Shown: one piece after another, positions 1 to 7,330 of the stretch
Layout: every line of letters starts with the position of its first letter
Position numbering within the stretch: position 1 is the first letter of the stretch
DNA from: a virus
Virus record (IMG/VR): IMGVR_UViG_3300036715_000993
Coordinates: 1-44,557 of that record
Strand: one strand, 5' to 3'
Length of the DNA stretch: 44,557 nt
The notes under the pieces: model-generated
The model's database searches: none
Told to the model about the DNA's origin: nothing
What the model saw: the letters and a program-made list of their open reading frames with translations, nothing else
Made by a program: the position numbers and the translations under genes

Positions 1-234
1 CATCTAACGAGTGATAAATTAGACATTGATAAAAAACTTCCTAATAATGTGCTAATAAATGAATTTAAAATCTATCCTTCAGTTCTAATGGATTTCTTAT
101 ATTATAATGGAGCTGTTAGTGAAAATCCTTCAGATAAATATAGACCTATGAGTAAGCCTGCTAAGAAGCCTCAGGCTGGAACCACAAAGTGGGCTAGAGA
201 CTCAATGGGATTCTGGAAGCAAGTACCTGCATAA
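1..234 (+). CDS. 3' end of an unknown phage protein (partial)
   Basis: Frame 1 is open from the left edge to the TAA at 232-234, so this is the last 77 codons of a gene that begins outside the window. The GTG at 49 is in frame but has no ribosome binding site and is probably internal. The tail is polar and basic, with a Lys/Pro-rich stretch (KPAKKPQ) followed by an aromatic end (GFWKQVPA). I do not recognise a family. It lies 16 bases before the next gene and two genes upstream of the large terminase, so a packaging or structural role is possible by position only. Confidence 0.6.
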   Translation, partial: HLTSDKLDIDKKLPNNVLINEFKIYPSVLMDFLYYNGAVSENPSDKYRPMSKPAKKPQAGTTKWARDSMGFWKQVPA

Positions 235-250
235 CTACTAGGAGAATCTA

Positions 251-979
251 ATGAAGATAAACAAAATTAAAATAGTTAAAGCTTCTAGTTTTACTATAAA
301 TGGTTTGAGGACTTTAGATAATTTATTTGATGCTAAAACTGGTTGTAATACTGTGCCTAATAGTATGGATATCCAATACTTTGGATTTACTATATACATG
401 AGGCCCTCTCAATTTTTATCTTTAGCTGCAACTAGTACAAATCTTAAACCTGATTTTTACAAAGGTCTAATTGAGCAGAATATACCTTTGGGATACCCTT
501 TTCTGTCTGTTAAATTAAGAGAAGACGTAGATGGTTCCTACTGGAAAGTAGAAGAACATGAAGGTAGGAATAGGTGTATAGCTATAAAGGAGATATATGG
601 TGATAAAGTATTAATACCAGTACATATATTTCCTTATGGTCTTCGTAATAGAAGTTTAAATTCTGACAACTTATATCTTCCTTTTGTACCAGAAAAAGGT
701 GGAGAGAAGATACAATTTAATCCACAGTATATAGATAAGAATAGCAAACACTTGAACTTAGATGTTTATGAAAGTAAACCAATAAATAAACATTCAGTTC
801 TGGCAGTTAGATGGTCTTCAGATATGCTACGTCCTTCAAGTCCATGTGAGCTTAAAGATGTTAAAAATAATGAAGACGACATTCAAGAACTTACTTTGAT
901 TAAACCTCAAGAAATGCATGTTTATAATAATCAAAGTATAGCACCAAAAGGAACAAGGTTAATGCGTAGAGTAAATTAA
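251..979 (+). CDS. Unknown protein with a ParB/sulfiredoxin-like EGRNRC motif
   Basis: A 242-residue protein starting at an ATG with a clear AGGAG site (TAGGAGAATCTA). It opens with MKINKIKIVKASS, one of the basic/beta leaders recurring on proteins of this region. Around residues 100-125 it has EEHEGRNRCIAIKEI followed by a VLIPVHIFP strand. This resembles the GRHR signature and following strand of ParB/Srx-like nuclease folds; that match is inference from the motif. It is separated by 9 bases from the large terminase gene, so a role in packaging or DNA handling during packaging is plausible. No membrane segment is visible. Confidence 0.6.
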   Translation: MKINKIKIVKASSFTINGLRTLDNLFDAKTGCNTVPNSMDIQYFGFTIYMRPSQFLSLAATSTNLKPDFYKGLIEQNIPLGYPFLSVKLREDVDGSYWKVEEHEGRNRCIAIKEIYGDKVLIPVHIFPYGLRNRSLNSDNLYLPFVPEKGGEKIQFNPQYIDKNSKHLNLDVYESKPINKHSVLAVRWSSDMLRPSSPCELKDVKNNEDDIQELTLIKPQEMHVYNNQSIAPKGTRLMRRVN

Positions 980-988
980 GGAAAATTT

Positions 989-3121
989 ATGCAATCATTA
1001 AAAAAGAAAAAAGTAAAAAAGAGTAATAAGATAGTAACTTCAGAAATAACAAAAGTTGATTTATCAATGGATTTTTCTTCTGGTTCTTTAGGACAATTTG
1101 AAGATAAGGAAACAACCACAGCGTCTTTATCTTTGAGTAAAAACATAACCAGTCTTGAAGATAACTTCAATATAAATAAACTAGTTAAGAAAATCCTTGG
1201 GAGTGAGTTAGGTGTTCCGTTGGATGTCAAAATTGATGACTCCTCGATGCCTACCGCTCCCAACTTTGTTACTTTTTTGAATAGCCCGGACTTTTTGAAT
1301 GTAAAAGGCTTTGCAAGACAAAATGAAATTGGGACAAAACTATTTTCAGAATTTTGTCCTCGTTGCACTGATATGAATTGGTTTAACAATGTTCCTGTAA
1401 ATGCATCTTATAGAAAGTTTATAAGAAAAGTAACGTTATTAGAATTTGGTGTATGTCCTAAATGCGGAATTGGTAAATCTGAACTAATAAAAAATGGAGA
1501 ACTTAATTCATATCAGGAATTGGCTGGGTGTGCTGGACAACGTTCTGCTAAGTCAGCATTAGTAGCAATGATAGCAGCGTATATAGTTCACAGGTATCTT
1601 AAACTACAAAATCCTGTTCAGCTAATGGGTTTAATTCCTGCTACTATCTTACATGGAACTTTCGTTGCTTTAACGTATGCACAGGCTAAAGATACTCTGT
1701 GGGATCCTTTCATGGAGTATCTTTCAAACAGTCCTTGGTTCTCTGGGTATCACCAGTTACTCTCAACCTATAATGAAAAGTATGGTGAAGAAATATTTAA
1801 GTTGAAGGATACGTTTATTCTCTATAGACACCGTAACTTAATCCTGTATCCTTCTGGTCCTAACAAGAAAACCTTGCGTGGTCGTACTCGTTTCTTTGGG
1901 GCAATAGACGAGATTGGTTGGTTTGATAATGATGCTCAAAAGAATAAAGTAAAAGATGATGCAAATGAAATTTATATTGCAATGGAGCGTTCCTTACTTA
2001 CCGTTCGTGCTGCTGCTAACCGCTTGCTAAAACAAGGTTATGATAACATACCAACAGCATTTTTTGCCAATGTTAGTTCTCCTTCACATGCTCGTGATAA
2101 AGTAATGGAGTTGGTTAATAAGGCAAAGATAAGTAAAAAGATATTTGCATTTCATCGGCCTACTTGGGAAATGAATCCTAACGTAACTAAAGAAGACTTA
2201 GAGGATGAATATAAGAAGGATCCAGTAGCAGCAGAACGTGACTATGGTGCTAATCCTCCTCTTGCTAATAGTCCTTTGATAAACAACATAGAGTATGTAG
2301 AACAATGTTCTGTAAATGTAGGAAATAAACTTGAGCAATTTAAGTATAAGCAGCATAAAAATAAGAAAGATGAACCTAGCAGATATGGATCTGTTATACT
2401 ACGAGAGATAATAAATCCTACAATACTTACATTGGATGCAGGTTTTAGTAATAACAGTTTTGCTTGCGTTGTATCTTCTATAGACAAGACAACTAAATTC
2501 GTATCTTATAGAACCTTTATAGAGATACAACCTAAACCTGGAGTTCCATTAAACTATAGCTTGATCTATAAACACGTTATTAAACCTATTATAGAAAAGC
2601 AGAATGTAAAATTGGTTGCAACAGATAGATGGCAAAACTTAAAGTTATTATCTGATATTGAACAGGACTATAATATTGAGACAAAACAGTATTCAGTAAA
2701 GTATTCAGATATGACCTTGTTTAAAGACTACATAATAGACAAAGAAGTAATTTTTCCTCGTTGTGAGTGGAAAACAATGGATGAGGTTATAAATTTTAAT
2801 TATGCAGATTATCCTAAGTGTTTCGCTCAAGCTCCAGTAGCTCATTTCTTTTTACAATGTGTAACTGTTCAGGATACGGGACACACAGTAACTAAAGGTG
2901 GGGGATTAACAGATGATTTATTTAGAGCAGCCGCTTTAGGTTTTGCATTATTGCAGGATGAAAAGTATATAAAGATGTTACAAGGTCCTGATGGTAGATT
3001 AGCACCTGTAGCTATGGGAGCAGCTATTACTAAGTCTGGTGGTGGAGCTAGTAGTCATGGTGCAATGTCAGGAATGACTTCAACAGGTAAAGCTCTAGGT
3101 ATAATAGGAGGAGGAAGATAA
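989..3121 (+). CDS. Large terminase subunit (packaging ATPase and nuclease)
   Basis: 710 residues. It translocates DNA into proheads and cuts concatemers. The ATPase half has a terminase-style Walker A variant near residues 182-189 (GQRSAKS) and Walker B near 303-309 (FFGAIDEIGW). The RNase H-like nuclease half has acidic positions in LTLDAGFSNN (about 484), LVATDRW (about 546) and GLTDDLFRAA (about 643). Two cysteine pairs, CPRC near 122 and CPKC near 155, lie before the ATPase and look like an inserted zinc ribbon, which is unusual for the canonical enzyme. The C-terminus is Gly/Ser/Ala rich. The start is the ATG preceded by AAGGAAAAT. Confidence 0.93.
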   Translation: MQSLKKKKVKKSNKIVTSEITKVDLSMDFSSGSLGQFEDKETTTASLSLSKNITSLEDNFNINKLVKKILGSELGVPLDVKIDDSSMPTAPNFVTFLNSPDFLNVKGFARQNEIGTKLFSEFCPRCTDMNWFNNVPVNASYRKFIRKVTLLEFGVCPKCGIGKSELIKNGELNSYQELAGCAGQRSAKSALVAMIAAYIVHRYLKLQNPVQLMGLIPATILHGTFVALTYAQAKDTLWDPFMEYLSNSPWFSGYHQLLSTYNEKYGEEIFKLKDTFILYRHRNLILYPSGPNKKTLRGRTRFFGAIDEIGWFDNDAQKNKVKDDANEIYIAMERSLLTVRAAANRLLKQGYDNIPTAFFANVSSPSHARDKVMELVNKAKISKKIFAFHRPTWEMNPNVTKEDLEDEYKKDPVAAERDYGANPPLANSPLINNIEYVEQCSVNVGNKLEQFKYKQHKNKKDEPSRYGSVILREIINPTILTLDAGFSNNSFACVVSSIDKTTKFVSYRTFIEIQPKPGVPLNYSLIYKHVIKPIIEKQNVKLVATDRWQNLKLLSDIEQDYNIETKQYSVKYSDMTLFKDYIIDKEVIFPRCEWKTMDEVINFNYADYPKCFAQAPVAHFFLQCVTVQDTGHTVTKGGGLTDDLFRAAALGFALLQDEKYIKMLQGPDGRLAPVAMGAAITKSGGGASSHGAMSGMTSTGKALGIIGGGR

Positions 3122-3123
3122 TA

Positions 3124-3279
3124 ATGACTATTTTAGATGATAAATTAGCTTTAACTAATAAACAAAAAGATAAAGATGAAGATTGTCCTGAAGATAATAC
3201 CTTCTTCTGCTTGCAAATTCTTTCGTGCCCTAATAAAGATAAATATAATTGCTCAAGAGAATCAGCAGTTTATTACTAA
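3124..3279 (+). CDS. Small cysteine-containing protein (51 residues)
   Basis: This short reading frame fills the gap between the terminase and the MmcB-like gene. It starts at an ATG two bases after the terminase stop, preceded by the purine-rich GGAGGAGGAAG at the terminase 3' end, which is a strong ribosome binding site. The product is charged in its first 20 residues and has four cysteines at about 21, 29, 35 and 43, a spacing that could bind a metal. No family is recognised. Position and ribosome binding site support real translation. Confidence 0.55.
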   Translation: MTILDDKLALTNKQKDKDEDCPEDNTFFCLQILSCPNKDKYNCSRESAVYY

Positions 3280-3296
3280 TATAGAAAGACTATATT

Positions 3297-3773
3297 ATGT
3301 CAAAAGATAGAAAGACTATAACAGAAAAATTAACTTGGGCTTGTGTAATGTATTGGGCCAAACGGAATCGTGGTGTATATACTGAATTAGGTCTAAAGCA
3401 ATGGGGACGTCGTAGAGCAGATGTTGTATGTTTAAGTCTAAAAGGTGAAATTATTATTTGTGAAGTTAAATCCTGCCTTGCTGACTTCAAATCAGACGTT
3501 AAGTATTTAGAATATTTATCTTATTGCCATAAAATGTTTTTTTGTGTAAAAGATAAAGATATATTTGATGATCTTACTTTAAGCGTCTTTGAGCAGTACG
3601 GGATAGGTATATTAGAATTGGATAAAACTACTGGTTACTTAAAAGTCGTACTTAAGGCTAAAAAACGTAAAATGAAAAAGAAAGAAAAACGAGATATTTT
3701 GTACAGAATGGCTTGGAGATCTGCTACTTATAGTAAAAGAACTGGAGTACGTAGAATGAAAACGTTTATATAA
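3297..3773 (+). CDS. MmcB-like putative nuclease (PD-(D/E)XK type)
   Basis: 158 residues. The central block RRADVVCLSLKGEIIICEVK followed by SCLADFKSD and YLEYLSYCHKMFF matches the layout of the MmcB DNA-repair/endonuclease-like family: an Asp, then a Glu-x-Lys on the next strand, then a conserved D-Y-C segment. The D...E-x-K arrangement around residues 40-58 is the expected PD-(D/E)XK active site. The C-terminus is strongly basic (KKRKMKKKEKR), suggesting DNA contact. The ribosome binding site is weak. A 14-base direct repeat (ATAGAAAGACTATA) flanks the start codon. Its place beside the terminase suggests DNA repair or end processing during packaging (inference). Confidence 0.7.
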   Translation: MSKDRKTITEKLTWACVMYWAKRNRGVYTELGLKQWGRRRADVVCLSLKGEIIICEVKSCLADFKSDVKYLEYLSYCHKMFFCVKDKDIFDDLTLSVFEQYGIGILELDKTTGYLKVVLKAKKRKMKKKEKRDILYRMAWRSATYSKRTGVRRMKTFI

Positions 3774-3777
3774 AATA

Positions 3778-3793
3778 TATAATTTATATTATA
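3778..3793. promoter_or_regulatory. AT-rich inverted repeat TATAAT-TTAT-ATTATA
   Basis: A perfect 6-base inverted repeat, TATAAT and ATTATA around TTAT, sits in the gap before the zinc-ribbon gene. A nearly identical copy lies before the gene at 15129. Each arm equals a -10 hexamer, so it could be a promoter or an operator. AT-rich background makes chance similarity likelier. Confidence 0.35.
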
Positions 3794-3866
3794 CATTTTA
3801 ATGTGTAAATATAGATATATAGATAAAGAAGAGGCATTTTTAGATAAGAAAAATAAGGAGAATGTC

Positions 3867-4088
3867 ATGAAAACAGTAGAAGTTTTAAATCCGTTATATG
3901 TAAAGAAAGCTCCTACAAAAACATCTATTAAGAAACAAGTTGTTACGGCAAGGATAGAAAATACAAAGCCTGGTATTTGTCCTAAATGTAATTCACAAAT
4001 GTCTCGTGCTAATTTAGGTCAGTGTATGGCAAACCAAATAGTGTATTTTTGCCCTGTTTGTCGTGTAGCTGAACCTATGCCAATATAA
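3867..4088 (+). CDS. Small zinc-ribbon protein
   Basis: 73 residues from the ATG preceded by AAGGAGAATGTC. The frame is open further upstream to an ATG at 3801, but that start has no ribosome binding site and would overlap the AT palindrome region, so the later start is chosen. The C-terminal half has CPKC about 25 residues before CPVC, a two-knuckle zinc ribbon. The N-terminus MKTVEVLNPLYV is basic and beta-like, similar to but weaker than the leaders on its neighbours. Function unknown; zinc ribbons of this size often bind nucleic acid or protein partners. Confidence 0.7.
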   Translation: MKTVEVLNPLYVKKAPTKTSIKKQVVTARIENTKPGICPKCNSQMSRANLGQCMANQIVYFCPVCRVAEPMPI

Positions 4089-4104
4089 AGAGGAGAATAT
4101 CATC

Positions 4105-5175
4105 ATGTCATCAACGTCTATTCCTGTAGTCACAGTACCTGACCTTGGTCCAATACCTGACCATAGTCCTATGGTAAAAGCTTCAAAGAAATACTATACT
4201 TATGAACTTAGAGAAGATCCTGATACATGGAAACCTATGTCTATGAGAGTAATAACTAAAACTTATAGGTATCCTGTAGCTACTAGCTCATATCTTAAAG
4301 CTGGAGATATAGTAGTTATTAAAGGAAACGGTAATAAACTAATAGCCCGAGTTTTTGGATTTGCTTCTAAACAAGGCAATGAAGCACGTCAAATGCTTTT
4401 AATTGCACAAGATGGTTATATTTGGCTAGACCTAGTAACTAGTGGGAATAATATCTTAAAAGTGTACAAAGATGGTAAATATGTTCCAGTTAAAAGAAAA
4501 ATAGTAAAAGATTCAACACAATCAAATTCTATGACAAAAGGAGAAACAAAAATGAAAACAATTAAAGTAAGATTTACTAGTTCTGCAAGTTCAGCAGCAA
4601 TTGCTTCTGGTGACGAATGGTTTAAAGGTTTGACCAAGAAGCAACAAGCTGATTATATAAAGCTTCATCCACGTAGTAAGTTCGCTAAGAATGCAGGTGC
4701 AACCCCTAAAGCGGATTCTACTAATAAGAAAAAATCAGCTAAAGATTTCGGTCCAAAGCAGCGTCCTTCTTGGCCTTCTGAACCAAAAAAGAACTACAAA
4801 GATGAGAAGAGACCAGAAGCTAATAAAGAGAAGGTTAAAGTAGATAAGTCACCTAAGGCTAAGAGGGCTGTAGTAAAACCTGAAGCTAAACCCGTTGTAG
4901 TAAAACCTGCACCTAAACCCAAAAAGCCTTCTTTTGCTCCATCTGATAAAGATACAAAGAGCATTAAGAAAGCTAAGGATGTTTTAAACGCTTTACGTGT
5001 AAAGCGTGATAGAATCATGGAACAATATAAAACTGCTAAAGATGCTAAAGTGAAAAATTCTTTGAGAGAAAAATTTGCTCAAGCTAAAGCAGCAATTAAA
5101 AAGCAAAAAGATCAAATTCGTATTATCCTTAAGAATGAGAAGAAAGCTATTCAAAATAAAAGAAGGAAGCCTTAA
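4105..5175 (+). CDS. Unknown N-terminal domain fused in frame to a Lys/Pro/Ala-rich basic protein
   Basis: 356 residues with an AGGAG site nine bases before the ATG. Residues 1-149 look like a compact beta-rich domain (AGDIVVIKGNGNKLIARVFGF) of unknown family. From residue 150 the sequence restarts as MKTIKVRFTSSASS, then carries a W-x3-L-T-K-x2-Q-x2-Y-I-K-x-H-P-x-S-K module. A long Lys/Ala/Pro-rich stretch with VVKPEAKPVVVKPAPKPKKP repeats follows, then a basic helical tail. The second part resembles histone H1-like or scaffold-type proteins in composition only. A strong internal ribosome binding site precedes residue 150, so two products are likely. Confidence 0.7.
   Translation: MSSTSIPVVTVPDLGPIPDHSPMVKASKKYYTYELREDPDTWKPMSMRVITKTYRYPVATSSYLKAGDIVVIKGNGNKLIARVFGFASKQGNEARQMLLIAQDGYIWLDLVTSGNNILKVYKDGKYVPVKRKIVKDSTQSNSMTKGETKMKTIKVRFTSSASSAAIASGDEWFKGLTKKQQADYIKLHPRSKFAKNAGATPKADSTNKKKSAKDFGPKQRPSWPSEPKKNYKDEKRPEANKEKVKVDKSPKAKRAVVKPEAKPVVVKPAPKPKKPSFAPSDKDTKSIKKAKDVLNALRVKRDRIMEQYKTAKDAKVKNSLREKFAQAKAAIKKQKDQIRIILKNEKKAIQNKRRKP
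4552..5175 (+). CDS. Probable internal-start product: basic Lys/Pro-rich protein with leader
   Basis: Inside the preceding gene, in the same frame, AAAGGAGAAACAAAA stands before an ATG that encodes MKTIKVRF. The same eight residues begin the separate gene at 13506. This would give a 207-residue, very basic protein with a leader, a Q-x2-Y-I-K-x-H-P module and Lys/Pro/Ala repeats. The composition suits a DNA-condensing internal head protein or a scaffold (inference). The alternative is that only the 356-residue form is made and the leader is a remnant of a gene fusion. Confidence 0.5.
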   Translation: MKTIKVRFTSSASSAAIASGDEWFKGLTKKQQADYIKLHPRSKFAKNAGATPKADSTNKKKSAKDFGPKQRPSWPSEPKKNYKDEKRPEANKEKVKVDKSPKAKRAVVKPEAKPVVVKPAPKPKKPSFAPSDKDTKSIKKAKDVLNALRVKRDRIMEQYKTAKDAKVKNSLREKFAQAKAAIKKQKDQIRIILKNEKKAIQNKRRKP

Positions 5176-5262
5176 CAGTTGAAAAAAGTTACTATAAAGA
5201 AAAGTATTAAACAATTCTAAATGTAAGTTGAAATTCGATTAATAGTAACAATAAAACTATTT

Positions 5263-5345
5263 ATAGCTGCGAAAAGGGTGACGGCCCCTGACTTGGCTGC
5301 TTCCAAGCCTAGCAGCGTTCAATCCACAATGTTCCTAAGCAGAGG
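5263..5345 (+). promoter_or_regulatory. GC-rich structured leader upstream of the portal gene
   Basis: In a very AT-rich genome this 80-base stretch is markedly GC-rich and foldable. GCTGC at 5266-5270 can pair with GCAGC at 5312-5316. Within that, AGGG 5275-5278 pairs with CCCT 5286-5289, and CTTGG 5292-5296 pairs with CCAAG 5303-5307, giving a three-way junction. A second GCTGC at 5296-5300 can also pair with the same GCAGC, so two mutually exclusive folds exist. It ends about 15 bases before the portal start, next to its GAGGAAAGGA binding site. A regulatory RNA or small ncRNA is plausible; I do not recognise a known class. Confidence 0.5.
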
Positions 5346-5359
5346 AAAGGAAGTATTAA

Positions 5360-7258
5360 ATGATTAAGCGTAGAATATATGGTAACAGTAACGCAGGTAC
5401 TAATATAAATAAAGCTGTAGCAGCTAAAGCAAATTCAAAAATAAACGTGAGTGATACAAAAGGCCGTATGGTTGAAACCTCAAGTCTTGGTGGACTTCAA
5501 AATACAGGACTTCAAAATACGGGGATGAGCAACAACGTAATAAACATAGATTTGTTTCCATTACTTAAAGGTCTTGTTCCTGATGGCTATGAAAACTTTC
5601 CACTTTTAAATAACTTGTATAGAGATATATATTATTATGATTCTGTAGCTGGTGCTGCTGCGGATTTAATGTCTTTCATGCCTTTCTCTGATCTAACCTT
5701 AGGTGGAGTAGAAGCTGCAGACGTAGATAAATTAAGTAAATTCTATGAGTCATTAGATAGAATAAATATACATAGACTTTTACCTGAATTATCTATAGAC
5801 TATCTTGTATTAGGTACGTTTATAGGTTCTTTAGTTTTTAATAAAGAACGTGGTGTATTTACTGATGTTATTCCTCAAGATATAGACCACATATCTATGA
5901 CTCCTTTACCTTTTTATTCTCAAGATCCAATAATGAAAGTTTCTATAGCTAAAGAAACTGTAGCAGCTTTAGGACAATCTAGTAAACGAGTAGATAGAAT
6001 AAAGAAGAAACTTGGTAAAGATATTGTAGATAAATTAACCTCTGGTTCTTTTGAATTAGATCCATTGACTACTTTGTATATACCACGTAAAACTTTATCT
6101 TCTAGGGAAGGTATTTCTTGGTATAAAAGAATACTACCTATATACTTATTAGAGAAAAACTTATTCAAAGGCACATTAATAGAATCTGCTAAACGTCAGC
6201 GTTCAATAATGCATATATCAGCAGGCTCTACTGAGTGGGAACCTACTATCGCAGATCTACAGTTCTTAACTGAATTATTTATGAACGCAGATGCTGATCC
6301 TATTGGAGCCATGGTTGCAACAAGATCAGATGTAAACGTTAATGATATTAGACAAGGTGGAGATTTTTGGAATATAACTAATGTTTGGTCTGATACAGTT
6401 CCGGCTAAACTTAGAGCATTAGGAATTTCTGAAGGTTTCTTATCTTCTGATTCTAACTATTCTGAAGCTCAAAATTCAATGACTGTATTTATTGAATGGT
6501 TGGCTTCTTTTAGATACATGATTGAACGAAAAGTTTTCTATGATAAACTTTTTCCATTAATTTCAGTTGTAAATGGATATTATAAATCAGAAGCTGATAA
6601 GAAAAAGTGGAAGAATGAAGATATGGATCCTGAAGACATATTATATGAACTTCAAGATAACTCAGCTTTAATGATACCTAAGATTCATTGGCACAAGCAA
6701 TTAAAAGCAGAAGGTGATTCAGACTATTTAGGTATGTTAAATACTCTTGCTGAAAATGGAGTACCTGTAACATTGAGATCAATGGCTGCCGCAGGGAACT
6801 TAAGTCTTGATCAATTGCTTGCTGAGATGGAAGATGATCTAAAAATAAGAAAACAAATTGCAGATTTAAAGGCTAAACTTGAAGGTGGTGCTGAAGAAGA
6901 AGAAGGGGGAGGTGGATATGAAGAAGGTTATGGTGAAGAATCATCCTCATCATCTTCAATTATTGGTAATACTTTTACTACTTTACAAACCGTAAGTAAA
7001 GACAATCCTTACATAAGTGGAACTTTGTCAAAGAATAAAGTAAAACATGGTCGTGGTTTAGTAAAACTATTAGATCGAGACTATGGTGTAGATTCAGAAA
7101 TAAAAGGTAAAACAAAGACAGGAAAAGATAAGTATATAGTTAATCAACATTTAGCACATAAAAAAATAAATGAATTGATTGCTAAAGCTGCTAGAGAACG
7201 TTCTGAAAATAATCCTAAGAAAAAGAAGTCTATATTTCCAACAATAAAATTGAGATGA
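5360..7258 (+). CDS. Portal protein
   Basis: 632 residues. It forms the dodecameric vertex channel through which the terminase packages DNA. The order terminase, small genes, portal is typical. The body has recognisable portal features: a DIYYYDSVAGAAADLMSFM helix, SIDYLVLGTFIGSLVFN, PQDIDHISMTPLPF, and the segment ILPIYLLEKNLFKGTLIESAKRQ, which resembles the clip/stem helices of large myovirus portals. A Glu/Gly/Ser-rich linker (EEEEGGGGYEEGYGEESSSSSS, about residues 514-535) joins an extra basic C-terminal segment of about 95 residues ending KKKKSIFPTIKLR. It lacks the short leader of its neighbours. The start follows AGAGGAAAGGA. Confidence 0.85.
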   Translation: MIKRRIYGNSNAGTNINKAVAAKANSKINVSDTKGRMVETSSLGGLQNTGLQNTGMSNNVINIDLFPLLKGLVPDGYENFPLLNNLYRDIYYYDSVAGAAADLMSFMPFSDLTLGGVEAADVDKLSKFYESLDRINIHRLLPELSIDYLVLGTFIGSLVFNKERGVFTDVIPQDIDHISMTPLPFYSQDPIMKVSIAKETVAALGQSSKRVDRIKKKLGKDIVDKLTSGSFELDPLTTLYIPRKTLSSREGISWYKRILPIYLLEKNLFKGTLIESAKRQRSIMHISAGSTEWEPTIADLQFLTELFMNADADPIGAMVATRSDVNVNDIRQGGDFWNITNVWSDTVPAKLRALGISEGFLSSDSNYSEAQNSMTVFIEWLASFRYMIERKVFYDKLFPLISVVNGYYKSEADKKKWKNEDMDPEDILYELQDNSALMIPKIHWHKQLKAEGDSDYLGMLNTLAENGVPVTLRSMAAAGNLSLDQLLAEMEDDLKIRKQIADLKAKLEGGAEEEEGGGGYEEGYGEESSSSSSIIGNTFTTLQTVSKDNPYISGTLSKNKVKHGRGLVKLLDRDYGVDSEIKGKTKTGKDKYIVNQHLAHKKINELIAKAARERSENNPKKKKSIFPTIKLR

Positions 7259-7330
7259 ACTTCCTTATTTTTATGTTAATGGTATAGCTCGTAGATTATT
7301 TGAATAGATAGAAATGTAGGAGCATCAACT

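Noticed and set aside
976-1389. 137-codon open frame on the minus strand inside the terminase gene
   Set aside because: It is antisense to a clearly conserved gene, has no ribosome binding site, and all neighbours are on the other strand. The same applies to the other minus-strand frames in the window.
3801-3866. 22-codon upstream extension of the zinc-ribbon gene
   Set aside because: No ribosome binding site at 3801, while AAGGAG is well placed before 3867.
5312-5330. T-loop-like GTTCAATCC suggesting a tRNA in the portal leader
   Set aside because: The flanking bases do not form a five-pair T stem, and no acceptor or anticodon arm can be folded around it.
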